Position numbers and translations under genes: made by a program. A stretch of DNA of 64,000 nucleotides from Oscillospiraceae bacterium. GTDB taxonomy: Bacteria > Bacillota > Clostridia > Oscillospirales > Acutalibacteraceae. Shown here piece after piece: positions 43,944 through 54,143 of this stretch (position 1 is the first letter of the stretch; each line of letters starts with the position of its first letter). Below the pieces are notes generated by a model. That model did no database searches. It saw only the letters and a list, made by a program, of their open reading frames with translations, and had not been told where the DNA came from. Location of the stretch: NCBI GenBank assembly GCA_902774035.1, contig CACYHA010000009.1:1-64000 (forward strand), in the 5' to 3' direction.

Positions 43944-45536
43944 TTATTTTCCGGCACCGCTCTTGTCATGTTTTCGCAGCAGCAGCCGGAACGCGACGCG
44001 CACCAGACGCAGCAGCTTCCAGTTGCCGCCTTCCCGAATGGGCGAATGCTTCGGTGTGCGCAGATGCGGCGCGTTTTCCGCGGTCATCGGCACCAGCGCA
44101 CCCGCGCCGTTATCCATGGCGAACTGCGGCATGTCCGGGTCGTCGAACACCGTCAGCTTGCCGTCGGCGGCAAAAAATCTGCAGATGTAGTCTTCGATCA
44201 TTCCGGAATGCTGGGCATGGCCGCTGCCATAGATGAACCATGTGGTGTCCGGCAGCAGACAACTGGAAGCGTCGACCATTTTATCGGGAGAAATGTATTG
44301 CTTTTTTCCTTTGAGCGTTGTCAGCAGATAACGGGCCACCGGCAGCGTCTCGCCGAATTTTGCAACCGTTGCGCCGAAGGAGGTCTCCTCCAGCGCGATC
44401 ATGTTGTCGTTGATGTCGTTGCTGTGCTTGCCGACCGGCGGCGACTGATAGTTGCCGTATTTTGCCAGAACGGCAACCTTCAAACCGTCCGCCTGCGCGT
44501 TGAGAATGATCTCTTCCACTTGGCGGCGCACGGTCCTGTCGTAACGGTCGATCTTTTTCAACAGACCGGCGTATTCCTTTTCACGGCCGCCGAAGATATT
44601 CTGACGGGCCGTTTCATAATCCTCGGCGTCCACCATTGCCCAGGTGGAAGGGAAGGTCGCAAAGGTTCTGCGCAGGATCGGAACCAGGATCTCGGTATAG
44701 AGGCGCTTGACCACACGGTTCAGCGAGAACGCCACAAAATCCAGCGCCAGAACGTCATACGCCATGGCCAGCAGCAGATTCACCGCCTCGTTCACCAGCT
44801 CGTCGCCGATCTGCACGTCTTCCCCGAGCTGCTTATAGCGCAGCAGGGCGGCGGCGTTGAAATTCAGCTTTCCGCTCAGCAACGCGCTCGCAAGGTCCAT
44901 ACCCTTCAGGGGCGAGACCTTGAACACAGCGCAGCGGATACTGTCGCAGCCGTATTTGGCAAGGTACCCGATCAGCGGGAGATTGCCGGCCGAACGGGCA
45001 ATGATATCCACCTTGTCGCAGCCGGTCGCCTTTTTCACATCCTGAATGTAGGCCCGCAGGGTTTTTCCGAGCACAAAGGGATCCAGCCGCCAATCGTAAT
45101 AGAAGTCATAGCCCTCCCAGCCGAAACCGGTCGCGGTTTTCAGATCGGGCAGATTGCCGTGCTCCCAGTCCCAAAAGCTGTGCGTGCCGTCGGAGGCCTC
45201 TCCGTTTTTATCCAGAAAGAACGGGCCGAAGCAGGACATCACCAGCGGAACGATCTTTTTTCGGCAGGCCTTCCAGTCCTCTTTCTTTTCCGTCAAAAGC
45301 GCCCGCAAGAGCAGCGGCGCACAATCCTTGATCACGCTGGAGATCTCCACCTTCGGCATATTGCGCCAATAGACATTTTCTCCATTCGGATCGAGGATCT
45401 CGTCGCCCATGCCGTGGATCACGATCACCGGCACTTTCAGGTCGGTCCTGCCTTCGGCGCACACCGAAACAGGCGCCGACAGCAGAATCAGCACCGAAAG
45501 CAGCAGCGCAAGCAAGCCTTTGCCTCTGCGTTTCAC
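43944..45536 (-). CDS. Secreted alpha/beta-hydrolase-like (lipase-type) protein
   Basis: 530 aa. Signal peptide (about 6-27, core LLALLLSVLILLSA). The mature start VPVIVIHGMGDEI is the HG oxyanion motif of lipases; EGYDFYYDWRLDPF is LCAT/PGAP1-like; the nucleophile elbow reads DIIARSAGNLPLIGY; VDASSCLLPDTT and GSGHAQH supply candidate Asp and His. Paralogue of the 37935-39713 protein. Begins 23 bp after carB-dapF on the same strand. The GTG at 45536 with a G-rich ribosome site is the best start. Confidence 0.75.
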   Translation of the reverse strand: MKRRGKGLLALLLSVLILLSAPVSVCAEGRTDLKVPVIVIHGMGDEILDPNGENVYWRNMPKVEISSVIKDCAPLLLRALLTEKKEDWKACRKKIVPLVMSCFGPFFLDKNGEASDGTHSFWDWEHGNLPDLKTATGFGWEGYDFYYDWRLDPFVLGKTLRAYIQDVKKATGCDKVDIIARSAGNLPLIGYLAKYGCDSIRCAVFKVSPLKGMDLASALLSGKLNFNAAALLRYKQLGEDVQIGDELVNEAVNLLLAMAYDVLALDFVAFSLNRVVKRLYTEILVPILRRTFATFPSTWAMVDAEDYETARQNIFGGREKEYAGLLKKIDRYDRTVRRQVEEIILNAQADGLKVAVLAKYGNYQSPPVGKHSNDINDNMIALEETSFGATVAKFGETLPVARYLLTTLKGKKQYISPDKMVDASSCLLPDTTWFIYGSGHAQHSGMIEDYICRFFAADGKLTVFDDPDMPQFAMDNGAGALVPMTAENAPHLRTPKHSPIREGGNWKLLRLVRVAFRLLLRKHDKSGAGK

Positions 45537-45559
45537 GCCTTTCCCCCCCAAAAGAGATG

Positions 45560-48500
45560 TTAATACTCGAATTCGCCCTCATACACCAGAACGGCGGACC
45601 CGGTGAGCAGCACGCCGCTGTCGGTATAATTGACGGTCAAATCGCCGCCGGGCAGCTTCGCAATGATGTCCTTGCCCTTTTCGCAATAGCCGTTTTCCAC
45701 TGCCGCAACCACAGCCGCACACGCGCCGGTGCCGCAGGCAAGGGTCGCCCCGTTGCCCCGCTCCCAAACACGCAGGCGCAGCGTTGTGGAATCGATCACG
45801 CGGACAAACTCGGTGTTGATGCGTTCCGGGAAGATGTCGGCATGTTCAAACGCGGAGCCGACGGTCTCAAGGTCGATCGCGTCGATCGCGTCGCAGAACA
45901 CCACGCAGTGTCCGTTGCCCACGGAAACGCCCGTGACCTCATAATCTTCGCCCAGCACACGCATCGGATAGCGCAGCATCCGGTGGGCGCCGATCTTTGC
46001 CGGCAAAGCTGCCGGAGAAAGATCCGCCTTGCCCATCTGCACGCAGACGGAGTTGACCTTGCCGTCGCGCAGATAGAGCTTGAGCGTCAGAACGCCGCTG
46101 ACGGTTTCGATATTCAGCACCTCGGAACGGACATAACCCTTGTCGTAGAGATACTTTGCCACGCAGCGGATGCTGTTGCCGGCCATGCGGCCCTCGCTGC
46201 CGTCGCGGTTGAACGAGCGCATCTTTGCGTCGGCAATGCCCGAACGCTCGATCAGGACGATCCCCGAACCGCCGATCCCGTAGTGCTCGGTGCAAAGCTC
46301 CACGCACAGGGATTCCGGGCAGGTGATCTTGCCGTCGAAGTTTTCGATGAAAATATAGTCGTTGCCGCAGGACTGCATCTTCGCAAAGCGGATGCGCTGC
46401 CGCCACGGACGCATGGAGTTGATGTCCACCAGCTCGGTGTTGTCCAGATTGTAGCGGCTTTCCAGAATCTGCGCCAGCGCGTTCGCCGTGTCGAGCGAGG
46501 TCAGACACGGGATCGAAAGCTGCATGGCGCGGCGGTGCAGCAGCGTGTAATCGCCCACGGTGGCGTCCTTGACGGCGCCGGTATAGATGATGTAATGGAG
46601 CTTGCCGCTCTCCATGAGCTTCGTGATCTCGTCGCTTTCGCCGGCGTTGGCAACGGGAACCACCGTGGTGCCCAGCGAAGAGATGGCCTCCGCGGTGCCG
46701 CGGGTGGCAAAGAGGGTCATGCCGAGGTCGGCAAAGCGCTTCGCCACGGCGATGATCTCCTGATAGTCGCTCTCCTCCACACTGATGAGCACGCCCGCGT
46801 CGGTCTTTTCCCAGGCGGAGGGCACATGGAAGCCCGCGGCGGTCAGCCCTTTGAACAGGGCCTCCGGCATGGTCTTGCCGATGCCGAGCACTTCGCCGGT
46901 GGATTTCATCTCCGGGCCGAGAATGGAGTTGGCGTCGCTGAGCTTTTCAAACGAGAAGACCGGCACCTTCACGGCGCAGTACGGCGGCGTGCGGTAAAGC
47001 CCGGTTCCGTAACCGAGGGAAGCCAGCGGTTCATCCAGCATCACGCGGGAGGCGAGATCGACCATCGGCACGTTTGTCACCTTGCTGATATAGGGCACGG
47101 TGCGCGACGCGCGGGGATTGACCTCGATCACATACAGCTCGTTGTCATAGATCAGATATTGGATATTGACCAGCCCCTTGGTGCCGAGGGCGAGGGCCAG
47201 CTTTTCGGAACAGTCGCAGATCTTGTGCAGGAACTTGTCGGAAAGATTGTAGGGCGGATAGACGGCGATGGAGTCGCCGGAATGCACGCCGGCACGCTCG
47301 ATGTGTTCCATGATGCCGGGGATGAGCACGTCCTTTCCGTCGGAGATGACGTCCACCTCCAGCTCGGTGCCGGGCATATATTTATCCACCAGCACCGGGT
47401 TTTCGATCCCGCCGGAGAGGATGGTCTCCATGTAGGCGCGGGTGTGTTCCTCGGAACGGGAGATGGTCATATTCTGGCCGCCGATGACATAGGACGGGCG
47501 CAGCAGCACCGGGTAGCCGAGGCTCTTTGCGGCGGCAACGGCTTCTTCCACCGTGTTCACGCCCATGCCCTTCGGGCGGCGGATGCCGAACTGCTCCAGC
47601 AGCGCGTCAAACCGGGCGCGGTCCTCGGCAACGTCGATGCTTTCCGCGCTGGTGCCGAGAATGGGGATGCCCTGTCTGTCAAGGAACTGGGTGAGCTTGA
47701 TCGCGGTCTGGCCGCCGAAGGCCACCACCACGCCGATGGGGTCTTCCACCCGGATGATGTTCATCACATCCTCCGGACACAGGGGTTCAAAGTACAGCCG
47801 GTCAGCGGTGTCATAGTCGGTGGAGACCGTCTCCGGGTTGTTGTTGACGATGACCACGTCATAGCCCATCTTGCGCAGCGTCCACACGCAGTGGACGGAG
47901 CTGTAGTCGAACTCGATGCCCTGCCCGATGCGGATCGGCCCCGAGCCGAGCACCATGACGACGTCCTTGCCGGAGCGCTTGAAGGTGCGCGCCTCGCAGA
48001 AATCGTCGCAGCAGGAATAGAAATACGGGGTCTCGGCGTCGAATTCCGCGGCGCAGGTATCCACCATTTTGTAGCTGAACGGGCGCGGCGTGAAATCGCT
48101 GCTGCCGGAGATGCGGCGGATCGCCTCGTCGGTATAGCCGAGCTTTTTCGCTTTTTTATAGTCGCCCTCGCCGAGACCGTCGGCTGCAAGGTGCGCCTGG
48201 AAGTCGGCAAGGTTCTTGATCCTGTAAAGGAACAGCCGGTCGATCTTCGTGATCTCAAAGATCTCGTCCACCGTCACGCCGGCCTGCAAAGCCTCGAACA
48301 CGGTGAAGATGCGCCGGTCGTTTTGCTCCTTCAGACGCTCGCGCACCGGCTTGTCGTTCAGCGGCGGGCAATCGAGGGTATCCAGCGAGATCTCCGCGCC
48401 GCGCACGGCCTTCATCAGCGCCGCCTCAAAGGACTGGGCAATGGCCATGACCTCGCCCGTGGCCTTCATCTGGGTGCCGAGGGTGCGGGAGGAACCGGCG

Positions 48501-49594
48501 AATTTATCGAACGGCCACTTCGGGAACTTGACGACCACATAGTCCACGGTCGGTTCAAAGCAGGCGCAGGTCTTGCCGGTGATGTCGTTTTTGATCTCGT
48601 CGAGGGTATAGCCCAGGGCGAGCCGGGTCGTGATCTTGGCGATCGGGTAGCCCGTGGCCTTGGAGGCCAGCGCGGAAGAGCGCGACACGCGGGGGTTGAC
48701 CTCGATCACGGCGTATTCAAAGGAATCGGGATTCAGCGCGAACTGGCAGTTGCAGCCGCCGACAATGCCGATGGAGGATATCATCTCCAGCGCGGCGGTG
48801 CGCAGCATCTGATATTCCTTGTCGGAAAGCGTCAGCGCCGGGGCAACGACGATGGAATCGCCGGTGTGGATGCCCACGGGGTCCACGTTTTCCATGGAGC
48901 AGACGGCGATCACGTTGCCGGCGCAGTCGCGCATGGTCTCAAATTCGATCTCCTTCCAGCCGGAGATGCATTTTTCGATCAGCACCTGCGTGATGGGAGA
49001 AAGATCCAGACCGGTCTTGGCGATCACGCGCAATTCTTCTTCGGTCTGCGCGATGCCGCCGCCGGTGCCGCCGAGGGTAAAGGCCGGGCGCACGATGACC
49101 GGATAGCCGATCTTCTTTGCGATGCGCAGAGCGCTTTCCACATCCTGCGCAATGTCGGAGGGCACGCAGGGCTGGCCGATGGCCTGCATCGTGTCGCGGA
49201 ACAGTTCGCGGTCCTCCGCCTTGTCGATGGCTTCCACGCCCGTGCCCAGCAGCCGCACGCCGTATTTGCGCAGTGTGCCGTCCCGCGAGAGCTGCATGGC
49301 GATGGTCAGACCCGTCTGGCCGCCGAGACCGGCAAGCAGGCCGTCCGGCCGCTCTTTTTCGATGATGCGGCGCACGGTCTGCGCGTTCAGGGGCTCCAGA
49401 TAGATCTCGTCGGCAAGGTTCTTGTCGGTCATGATCGTCGCCGGGTTGGAGTTCACGAGGACGACGTTGATGCCCTCGTCGCGCAAAACGCGGCAGGCCT
49501 GGGCGCCGGCGTAGTCAAATTCCGCCGCCTGCCCGATCACGATCGGCCCCGAGCCGATCACGAGTACCTTGCGGATCGTCATATCCTTCGGCAT
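45560..49594 (-). CDS. carB: Carbamoyl-phosphate synthase large subunit fused to a DapF-like domain
   Basis: 1344 aa in one unbroken frame. Residues 1-1066 are a complete CarB: two ATP-grasp synthetase halves (VLVIGSGPIVIGQAAEFDY at the start of the first, VMVLGSGPIRIGQGIEFDY at the start of the second), the oligomerisation region and the C-terminal MGS allosteric domain. From about 1067 the sequence continues without linker into a whole diaminopimelate-epimerase domain (MQSCGNDYIF from Met1073 to the end, 272 aa), with SVGNGHCVVF and RGNGATLACGTGACA. The second catalytic Cys is present (Cys1287), but the first, normally in CGNG, is Ala1138 (MAGNS). The start shares one base with the carA stop. 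Confidence 0.93.
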   Translation of the reverse strand: MPKDMTIRKVLVIGSGPIVIGQAAEFDYAGAQACRVLRDEGINVVLVNSNPATIMTDKNLADEIYLEPLNAQTVRRIIEKERPDGLLAGLGGQTGLTIAMQLSRDGTLRKYGVRLLGTGVEAIDKAEDRELFRDTMQAIGQPCVPSDIAQDVESALRIAKKIGYPVIVRPAFTLGGTGGGIAQTEEELRVIAKTGLDLSPITQVLIEKCISGWKEIEFETMRDCAGNVIAVCSMENVDPVGIHTGDSIVVAPALTLSDKEYQMLRTAALEMISSIGIVGGCNCQFALNPDSFEYAVIEVNPRVSRSSALASKATGYPIAKITTRLALGYTLDEIKNDITGKTCACFEPTVDYVVVKFPKWPFDKFAGSSRTLGTQMKATGEVMAIAQSFEAALMKAVRGAEISLDTLDCPPLNDKPVRERLKEQNDRRIFTVFEALQAGVTVDEIFEITKIDRLFLYRIKNLADFQAHLAADGLGEGDYKKAKKLGYTDEAIRRISGSSDFTPRPFSYKMVDTCAAEFDAETPYFYSCCDDFCEARTFKRSGKDVVMVLGSGPIRIGQGIEFDYSSVHCVWTLRKMGYDVVIVNNNPETVSTDYDTADRLYFEPLCPEDVMNIIRVEDPIGVVVAFGGQTAIKLTQFLDRQGIPILGTSAESIDVAEDRARFDALLEQFGIRRPKGMGVNTVEEAVAAAKSLGYPVLLRPSYVIGGQNMTISRSEEHTRAYMETILSGGIENPVLVDKYMPGTELEVDVISDGKDVLIPGIMEHIERAGVHSGDSIAVYPPYNLSDKFLHKICDCSEKLALALGTKGLVNIQYLIYDNELYVIEVNPRASRTVPYISKVTNVPMVDLASRVMLDEPLASLGYGTGLYRTPPYCAVKVPVFSFEKLSDANSILGPEMKSTGEVLGIGKTMPEALFKGLTAAGFHVPSAWEKTDAGVLISVEESDYQEIIAVAKRFADLGMTLFATRGTAEAISSLGTTVVPVANAGESDEITKLMESGKLHYIIYTGAVKDATVGDYTLLHRRAMQLSIPCLTSLDTANALAQILESRYNLDNTELVDINSMRPWRQRIRFAKMQSCGNDYIFIENFDGKITCPESLCVELCTEHYGIGGSGIVLIERSGIADAKMRSFNRDGSEGRMAGNSIRCVAKYLYDKGYVRSEVLNIETVSGVLTLKLYLRDGKVNSVCVQMGKADLSPAALPAKIGAHRMLRYPMRVLGEDYEVTGVSVGNGHCVVFCDAIDAIDLETVGSAFEHADIFPERINTEFVRVIDSTTLRLRVWERGNGATLACGTGACAAVVAAVENGYCEKGKDIIAKLPGGDLTVNYTDSGVLLTGSAVLVYEGEFEY

Positions 49595-50652
49595 CAGTTG
49601 TCACCTCCCAGCATTGTGATGAACCGGTCAAAGAGGAAGCCGGTGTCGTTGGGGCCTGCGCAGGCCTCCGGATGGAACTGCACGGTAAAGCAGCGGCGCG
49701 AGGGATATTGCACGCCCTCCACGCTGCCGTCATTGGCGTTGATATAGTTGACGATGCCCTTGTTCTCCAGGCTTTGCGCCACCACCGCGTAGCCGTGGTT
49801 CTGACAGGTGATATAGGTGCGCGTACCCAGCAGATCCTTCACAGGCTGGTTGCCGCCGCGGTGGCCGTAGGGCAGCTTTTCCGTGTCGGCGCCCATGGCC
49901 AGCGCCACAAGCTGATGACCCAGACAGATGCCGAATACCGGCTTTTTGCCGAGCAGCTTTTTGATCTGTTCGATGCAGAAGGTGTTCTCCTTCGGGTCAC
50001 CCGGGCCGTTGGAAAGGATGATGCCGTCCGTGCCGCTTTTCAAGATCTCCTCGGCAGTCGTATTCTGCGGCACAACGATCACATCGCAGCCGCGCTGCTG
50101 CAGAGCGACGGTGATGTCGCGCTTTTCGCCGTAGTCGATCACGGTGACACTGTAGCGACGTTTGCCGTCCGCCCAGAACTGCTGCGAATGCTTGCAGCTC
50201 ACATCGGCCACCACGCCCCGCACGCGGTATTGCCGCACCGGGGTCAGGTCGCAGGGGATCTCGTCGCAGATGATGGCGTTCATCACGCCTTCGTCGCGGA
50301 TGATGCGCGTGAGCTGGCGGGTATCCACGCCGCAGATGCCGGGGATGTTGTTGTCCTTGAGAAATTTGTCCAGCGGATACTGGCTGCGGAAGTTGGAGGG
50401 TGTGTCGCACAGCTCGCGCACGACATAGCCCTTGACCGCCGTCTGTCCTTCAAAGTCTTCCTCAATCACGCCGTAGTTGCCGATCACCGGGAAGGTCTGC
50501 ATCACGATCTGACCGGCGTAGCTCGGGTCAGTCAGGGTTTCGAGATAGCCCACCACGCCGGTGGTGAACACCAGCTCGCCGATGGAATCCCCTGCGGCGC
50601 CGATGCGCTGTCCTTCAAAAACAACGCCGTTGCTTAATACAAGATATGACAT
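49594..50652 (-). CDS. carA: Carbamoyl-phosphate synthase small subunit
   Basis: 352 aa. Class I glutamine amidotransferase that feeds ammonia to CarB. N-terminal CPSase domain (VLSNGVVFEGQRIGA) and C-terminal GATase with the nucleophile Cys in GICLGHQL and the His-Glu pair in FHPEAC. The ATG at 50652 follows AAGGAG. The stop and the carB start overlap by one base (TGATG). Confidence 0.96.
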   Translation of the reverse strand: MSYLVLSNGVVFEGQRIGAAGDSIGELVFTTGVVGYLETLTDPSYAGQIVMQTFPVIGNYGVIEEDFEGQTAVKGYVVRELCDTPSNFRSQYPLDKFLKDNNIPGICGVDTRQLTRIIRDEGVMNAIICDEIPCDLTPVRQYRVRGVVADVSCKHSQQFWADGKRRYSVTVIDYGEKRDITVALQQRGCDVIVVPQNTTAEEILKSGTDGIILSNGPGDPKENTFCIEQIKKLLGKKPVFGICLGHQLVALAMGADTEKLPYGHRGGNQPVKDLLGTRTYITCQNHGYAVVAQSLENKGIVNYINANDGSVEGVQYPSRRCFTVQFHPEACAGPNDTGFLFDRFITMLGGDN

Positions 50653-50759
50653 AAGGGAGCACTCCTTTTTTATGAAGTAGGGAGTCGGGAATCGCTGATT
50701 CCGTAGAGGTCGGCAGGCCGGGAAAAGGAAGCAGCGCCGCTCCCGAATCCCCAAAACGC

Positions 50760-51746
50760 TCAAAGCGTCAAAGCCATGACCGCCTTGATGGTATGCATCC
50801 GGTTTTCCGCCTCGTCAAACACGATGGACTGCGGGCCTTCAAAGACCGCGTCGGTCACTTCCATGGCGGCAAGACCGAATTTTTCGTGGATCTCCCTGCC
50901 CACGGAGGTACCGAGATCATGGAAGGCCGGCAGACAGTGCATGAAGCGGCACCGGGGCCCGGCGTTTTCCATCAGCGCTTCGTTCACCTGATAGGGCAGC
51001 AGGTCGCCGATGCGCTCTTTCCAGACCTCGTCCGGCTCGCCCATGGAGACCCAGACGTCGGTATAGATCACATGGGCGTCCTTCGTCGCCTCCATCGGAT
51101 CCTCGAGAAACTCCAGGACCGCGCCGGTCTCCTTCGCGACCGCCTGACACTGCGCGATCAGCGCCGCGTCGGGGAAGTACTTTTTCGGCGCGCAGGCCAC
51201 GAAATGCAGGCCCATTTTCGCGCAGCCGACCATCAGGGAATTGCCCATATTGTAGCGCGCATCGCCCATGTAGACGAGCTTCAGGCCGGAGAGCCTGCCA
51301 AAGTGTTCGCGGATCGTCAAAAAGTCCGCGAGGATCTGCGTGGGATGGAACTCATTCGTCAGACCGTTCCAGACCACAACGCCGCTTTGGGCAGCAAGCT
51401 CCTCCACGATGCGCTGACCGAAGCCGCGGTATTCGATGCCGTCGAACATCCGGCCGAGCACACGGGCGGTGTCGGCGATGCTCTCCTTTTTGCCGATCTG
51501 GGAGCCTTTCGGGTCGAGATAGACCGGATGGATCCCGAGGTCGGCGGCGGCGACCTCAAAGGCGCAGCGAGTGCGCGTGCTGGTTTTTTCAAAGATGAGC
51601 GCCACGTTTTTGCCCTCATGCAAACGGTGGGGGATCCCCGCCTTTTTCTTTGCCTTCAGATCGGCCGCCGTGTCCAGCATGGCAGCGATCTCTTCGGGGG
51701 TGAAGTCGAGCAGCTTGAGAAAGCTTCTGCCCTTCAAATCGACCAT
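50760..51746 (-). CDS. argF: Ornithine carbamoyltransferase
   Basis: 328 aa. Forms citrulline from ornithine and carbamoyl phosphate. Carbamoyl-phosphate site [11 protein letters not shown] near residues 55-65, HPTQILADF, and the ornithine/catalytic HCLPAFHD with the conserved Cys. Lies between the amino-acid importer genes (11 bp upstream) and carA (107 bp downstream), so carbamoyl phosphate is made and used by one transcript. Confidence 0.96.
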   Translation of the reverse strand: MVDLKGRSFLKLLDFTPEEIAAMLDTAADLKAKKKAGIPHRLHEGKNVALIFEKTSTRTRCAFEVAAADLGIHPVYLDPKGSQIGKKESIADTARVLGRMFDGIEYRGFGQRIVEELAAQSGVVVWNGLTNEFHPTQILADFLTIREHFGRLSGLKLVYMGDARYNMGNSLMVGCAKMGLHFVACAPKKYFPDAALIAQCQAVAKETGAVLEFLEDPMEATKDAHVIYTDVWVSMGEPDEVWKERIGDLLPYQVNEALMENAGPRCRFMHCLPAFHDLGTSVGREIHEKFGLAAMEVTDAVFEGPQSIVFDEAENRMHTIKAVMALTL

Positions 51747-51757
51747 AACGCGCCTCC

Positions 51758-52480
51758 TTACAGAACTTTTGCGAGGAACGACTGCAGCCGTTCACACTGC
51801 GGATGGTTGAAAATCGCGTCGGGCGTGCCCTCTTCGGCGATCACGCCGCCGTCAAGGAACAGCACCCGGTTGCTCACCTCGCGGGCAAAGCCCATTTCGT
51901 GGGTCACAACGACCATTGTCATGCCGGCTTTGGCCAGCTCCTTCATCACGTCCAGCACCTCGCCCACCATTTCGGGGTCAAGGGCGCTCGTCGGCTCGTC
52001 AAAGAGCATCACGTCCGGTTCCATACACAAAGCGCGGCAAATTGCCACACGCTGCTGCTGGCCGCCGGAAAGCTGGCTCGGATAATCGTTTGCGCGGTCG
52101 GCAAGACCCACGCGGTCCAGCAGCTCCAGCGCTTTTTCCTGCGCCCTGCCCTTGTCGAATTTTTTAAGCAGCAACGGCGCGACCGTCAGGTTTTCCATGA
52201 TCGTCATATGCGGAAACAGATTGAACTGCTGAAAGACCATGCCCATTTTCTGGCGGTGGGCGTTCAGATCCACGCGCTTGTCCATCAGGTCGTCGCCCTC
52301 AAAAATGATTTTGCCGCCGGTCGGCTTTTCCAGCATATTCAGGCAGCGCAAAAAGGTGCTCTTGCCCGAACCGGAGGGGCCGATCACGCAGACCACGTCG
52401 CCCTTATGGATGGTGGTATTGATCCCGTTGAGGACGTTTTCGCCCCCGAAGTGTTTTTCAAGATTTACGACGTCGATCAT
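51758..52480 (-). CDS. Polar amino-acid ABC transporter, ATP-binding protein
   Basis: 240 aa. GlnQ/ArtP-type: Walker [10 protein letters not shown], signature LSGGQQQR, Walker [16 protein letters not shown]-loop VVTHEM. The ATG at 52480 follows AAAGGAGG and overlaps the end of the permease gene by 23 bp. Confidence 0.95.
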   Translation of the reverse strand: MIDVVNLEKHFGGENVLNGINTTIHKGDVVCVIGPSGSGKSTFLRCLNMLEKPTGGKIIFEGDDLMDKRVDLNAHRQKMGMVFQQFNLFPHMTIMENLTVAPLLLKKFDKGRAQEKALELLDRVGLADRANDYPSQLSGGQQQRVAICRALCMEPDVMLFDEPTSALDPEMVGEVLDVMKELAKAGMTMVVVTHEMGFAREVSNRVLFLDGGVIAEEGTPDAIFNHPQCERLQSFLAKVL

Positions 52481-53153
52481 CGGTGGACATCCTCCTTTCA
52501 AGCAGTCTGAGCAGGCGCGTCAGCAGCACCACGAGCACCAGATACACAACGGCGACCAGCGTCAACGGCACAACGGCGTTGTAGGTGTTGTTACGCACGA
52601 GCGTGCCTGCGCGTGTCAAATCGACTACGGCCACATAACCGGCCACGGAAGTCTCTTTCAGCAGGGCAATCAGCTCGTTGAAAATGGCGGGCAGGATATA
52701 GCGGATGGCCTGGGGAAGAATGATCTTGCGCATGGTCTGCAGCTTGGAAAGACCGAGCGAACGGCCGGCTTCCATCTGTCCCGCGTTGACCGCGTTCAGA
52801 CCCGAACGCACCAGCTCCGCCATATATGCGCCGGAGTTGATGCCGAAGGTCAGCGTGGCAATGGCGATGCCGTTTTTGCTGCTGGCAAAAATCACGAAGA
52901 AAAAGATCAGCAAAAGCACAACCACGGGAATGCCACGCACCACGGTGGTATAAAGATCGCACAGCCAGACCAACGGACGCATCGGCTTGCTGTCGTCGCC
53001 GAAATATTTGATGACGGCAATGATCGTGCCGATCACAAGGCCGATGGCAAGCGCGCCGACCGTGATGATGAGCGTGCTTTTAAAGCCGTCGAGCATCAGG
53101 GTGTAATACCCTTTTTCAACAAAGATTTGATAAAACTTTTCAAAGAAAGACAA
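52458..53153 (-). CDS. Polar amino-acid ABC transporter, permease
   Basis: 231 aa, His/Glu/Gln/Arg-type permease with about five membrane segments. The cytoplasmic EAA motif reads [20 protein letters not shown]. Likely homodimeric with the neighbouring ATPase. RBS GGAGGG. Confidence 0.95.
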   Translation of the reverse strand: MSFFEKFYQIFVEKGYYTLMLDGFKSTLIITVGALAIGLVIGTIIAVIKYFGDDSKPMRPLVWLCDLYTTVVRGIPVVVLLLIFFFVIFASSKNGIAIATLTFGINSGAYMAELVRSGLNAVNAGQMEAGRSLGLSKLQTMRKIILPQAIRYILPAIFNELIALLKETSVAGYVAVVDLTRAGTLVRNNTYNAVVPLTLVAVVYLVLVVLLTRLLRLLERRMSTDDRRRKS

Positions 53154-53240
53154 TGCTTTCCCTCCTTATATGAAAGTTCGCTGCATCGACGACCGATGCA
53201 GCGAAACAACAGATCGCTCTGTGATATGCTGATGGGGATC

Positions 53241-54059
53241 TCAAACGGTCGGATCCACGGAGGGATCGACATACTCCGCGCCATAGGAATCAAAGAGGCT
53301 CTTCACAGTGCCGTCGGCAATCAGTTCGGCCAGCGCGCCGTTGATCGCTTCGATCAGCGCGTTGTTGCCGAGTTTGGACGCGAACGCATAGGGTTCATAG
53401 GTCAAGGGCTCTTCCAGCACGACCAGCTTGTCTTCATGCTCGTCGTTATAGGCGGCAACCATGTCAAGCGCGGTGAGCTTGTCGATGGCCCAAACGTCCA
53501 CCTTGCCGGTGGTCAAAGCCATCTGCGCGTCCGCATTGGCGGCGAAAGCACTGTTCTTCAAATTGTTGCTGTTGCAATACAGCTCCGCAGTCGTACCGTT
53601 CTGGCAGGAAATGGTCTTGTCGGTGATGTCGTCTTTCGTTTTGATCTCACTGCCTTCGGGAACCACGAGGGAGATCGCGCTCAGGCAGTAAGCGTCGGTG
53701 AACAGCGCGTTTTCTTTGCGCTCTTCCGTGGCGGTGATGCCGGAAACTGCAAGGTCATATTTGCCCGCGTCCAGACCGGTCAGGATGGCGTCGAAATCAT
53801 ACTGATCGATCTCAAGATCCACACCCAGCTTGGTGCAGATGCGGTTCATGATGTCCACTTCGATGCCGGTGATGGTGCCGTCGTCGTTCAGGTTTTCAAA
53901 CGGCGGGAAGTCCGGGCTGGTAGCGATGACGATCTTGCCGGCGTCAAGGACGTTCTGCAGGGAGTTATCGGTCGCTGTGCCGGATTCGGTTTTTCCGCAG
54001 GCGGCAAAGCAGCCCAGAACGAATGCGAGTGCAAGGACGATTGCAAGGATTTTTTTCAT
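53241..54059 (-). CDS. Polar amino-acid ABC transporter, substrate-binding lipoprotein
   Basis: 272 aa, SBP family 3. Lipobox FAACGKTES; mature fold begins GKIVIATSPDFPPFENLNDDG, with the ligand signature GIEVDIMNRICTKLG and YDLAVSGITATEERKENA. The exact ligand is not readable; the operon with argF and carAB suggests an arginine-pathway amino acid such as ornithine, arginine or glutamine. First gene of the run. Confidence 0.92.
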   Translation of the reverse strand: MKKILAIVLALAFVLGCFAACGKTESGTATDNSLQNVLDAGKIVIATSPDFPPFENLNDDGTITGIEVDIMNRICTKLGVDLEIDQYDFDAILTGLDAGKYDLAVSGITATEERKENALFTDAYCLSAISLVVPEGSEIKTKDDITDKTISCQNGTTAELYCNSNNLKNSAFAANADAQMALTTGKVDVWAIDKLTALDMVAAYNDEHEDKLVVLEEPLTYEPYAFASKLGNNALIEAINGALAELIADGTVKSLFDSYGAEYVDPSVDPTV

Positions 54060-54114
54060 AAGAGTCAACCTTTCTTTATTGTTGTTTTTCAGCGCTCTTT
54101 TTTCGCATGGATGA

Positions 54115-54143
54115 AGTATAACGCAAAGCGCGGCATTTGTCAA
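54115..54143 (-). promoter_or_regulatory. Promoter of the importer-argF-carAB run
   Basis: Minus strand TTGACA at 54138-54143, 17 bp, TATACT at 54115-54120. Confidence 0.85.

Noticed and set aside
45557..49747. Very long open frame (about 1400 codons) on the plus strand
   Set aside because: It is the antisense shadow of carB-dapF in GC-rich DNA. Its translation has no family features, while the minus strand has full motifs.
54075..54110. Ten-codon leader peptide (MRKKSAEKQQ) before the importer gene
   Set aside because: No ribosome site and no alternative hairpins for attenuation; chance short frame.
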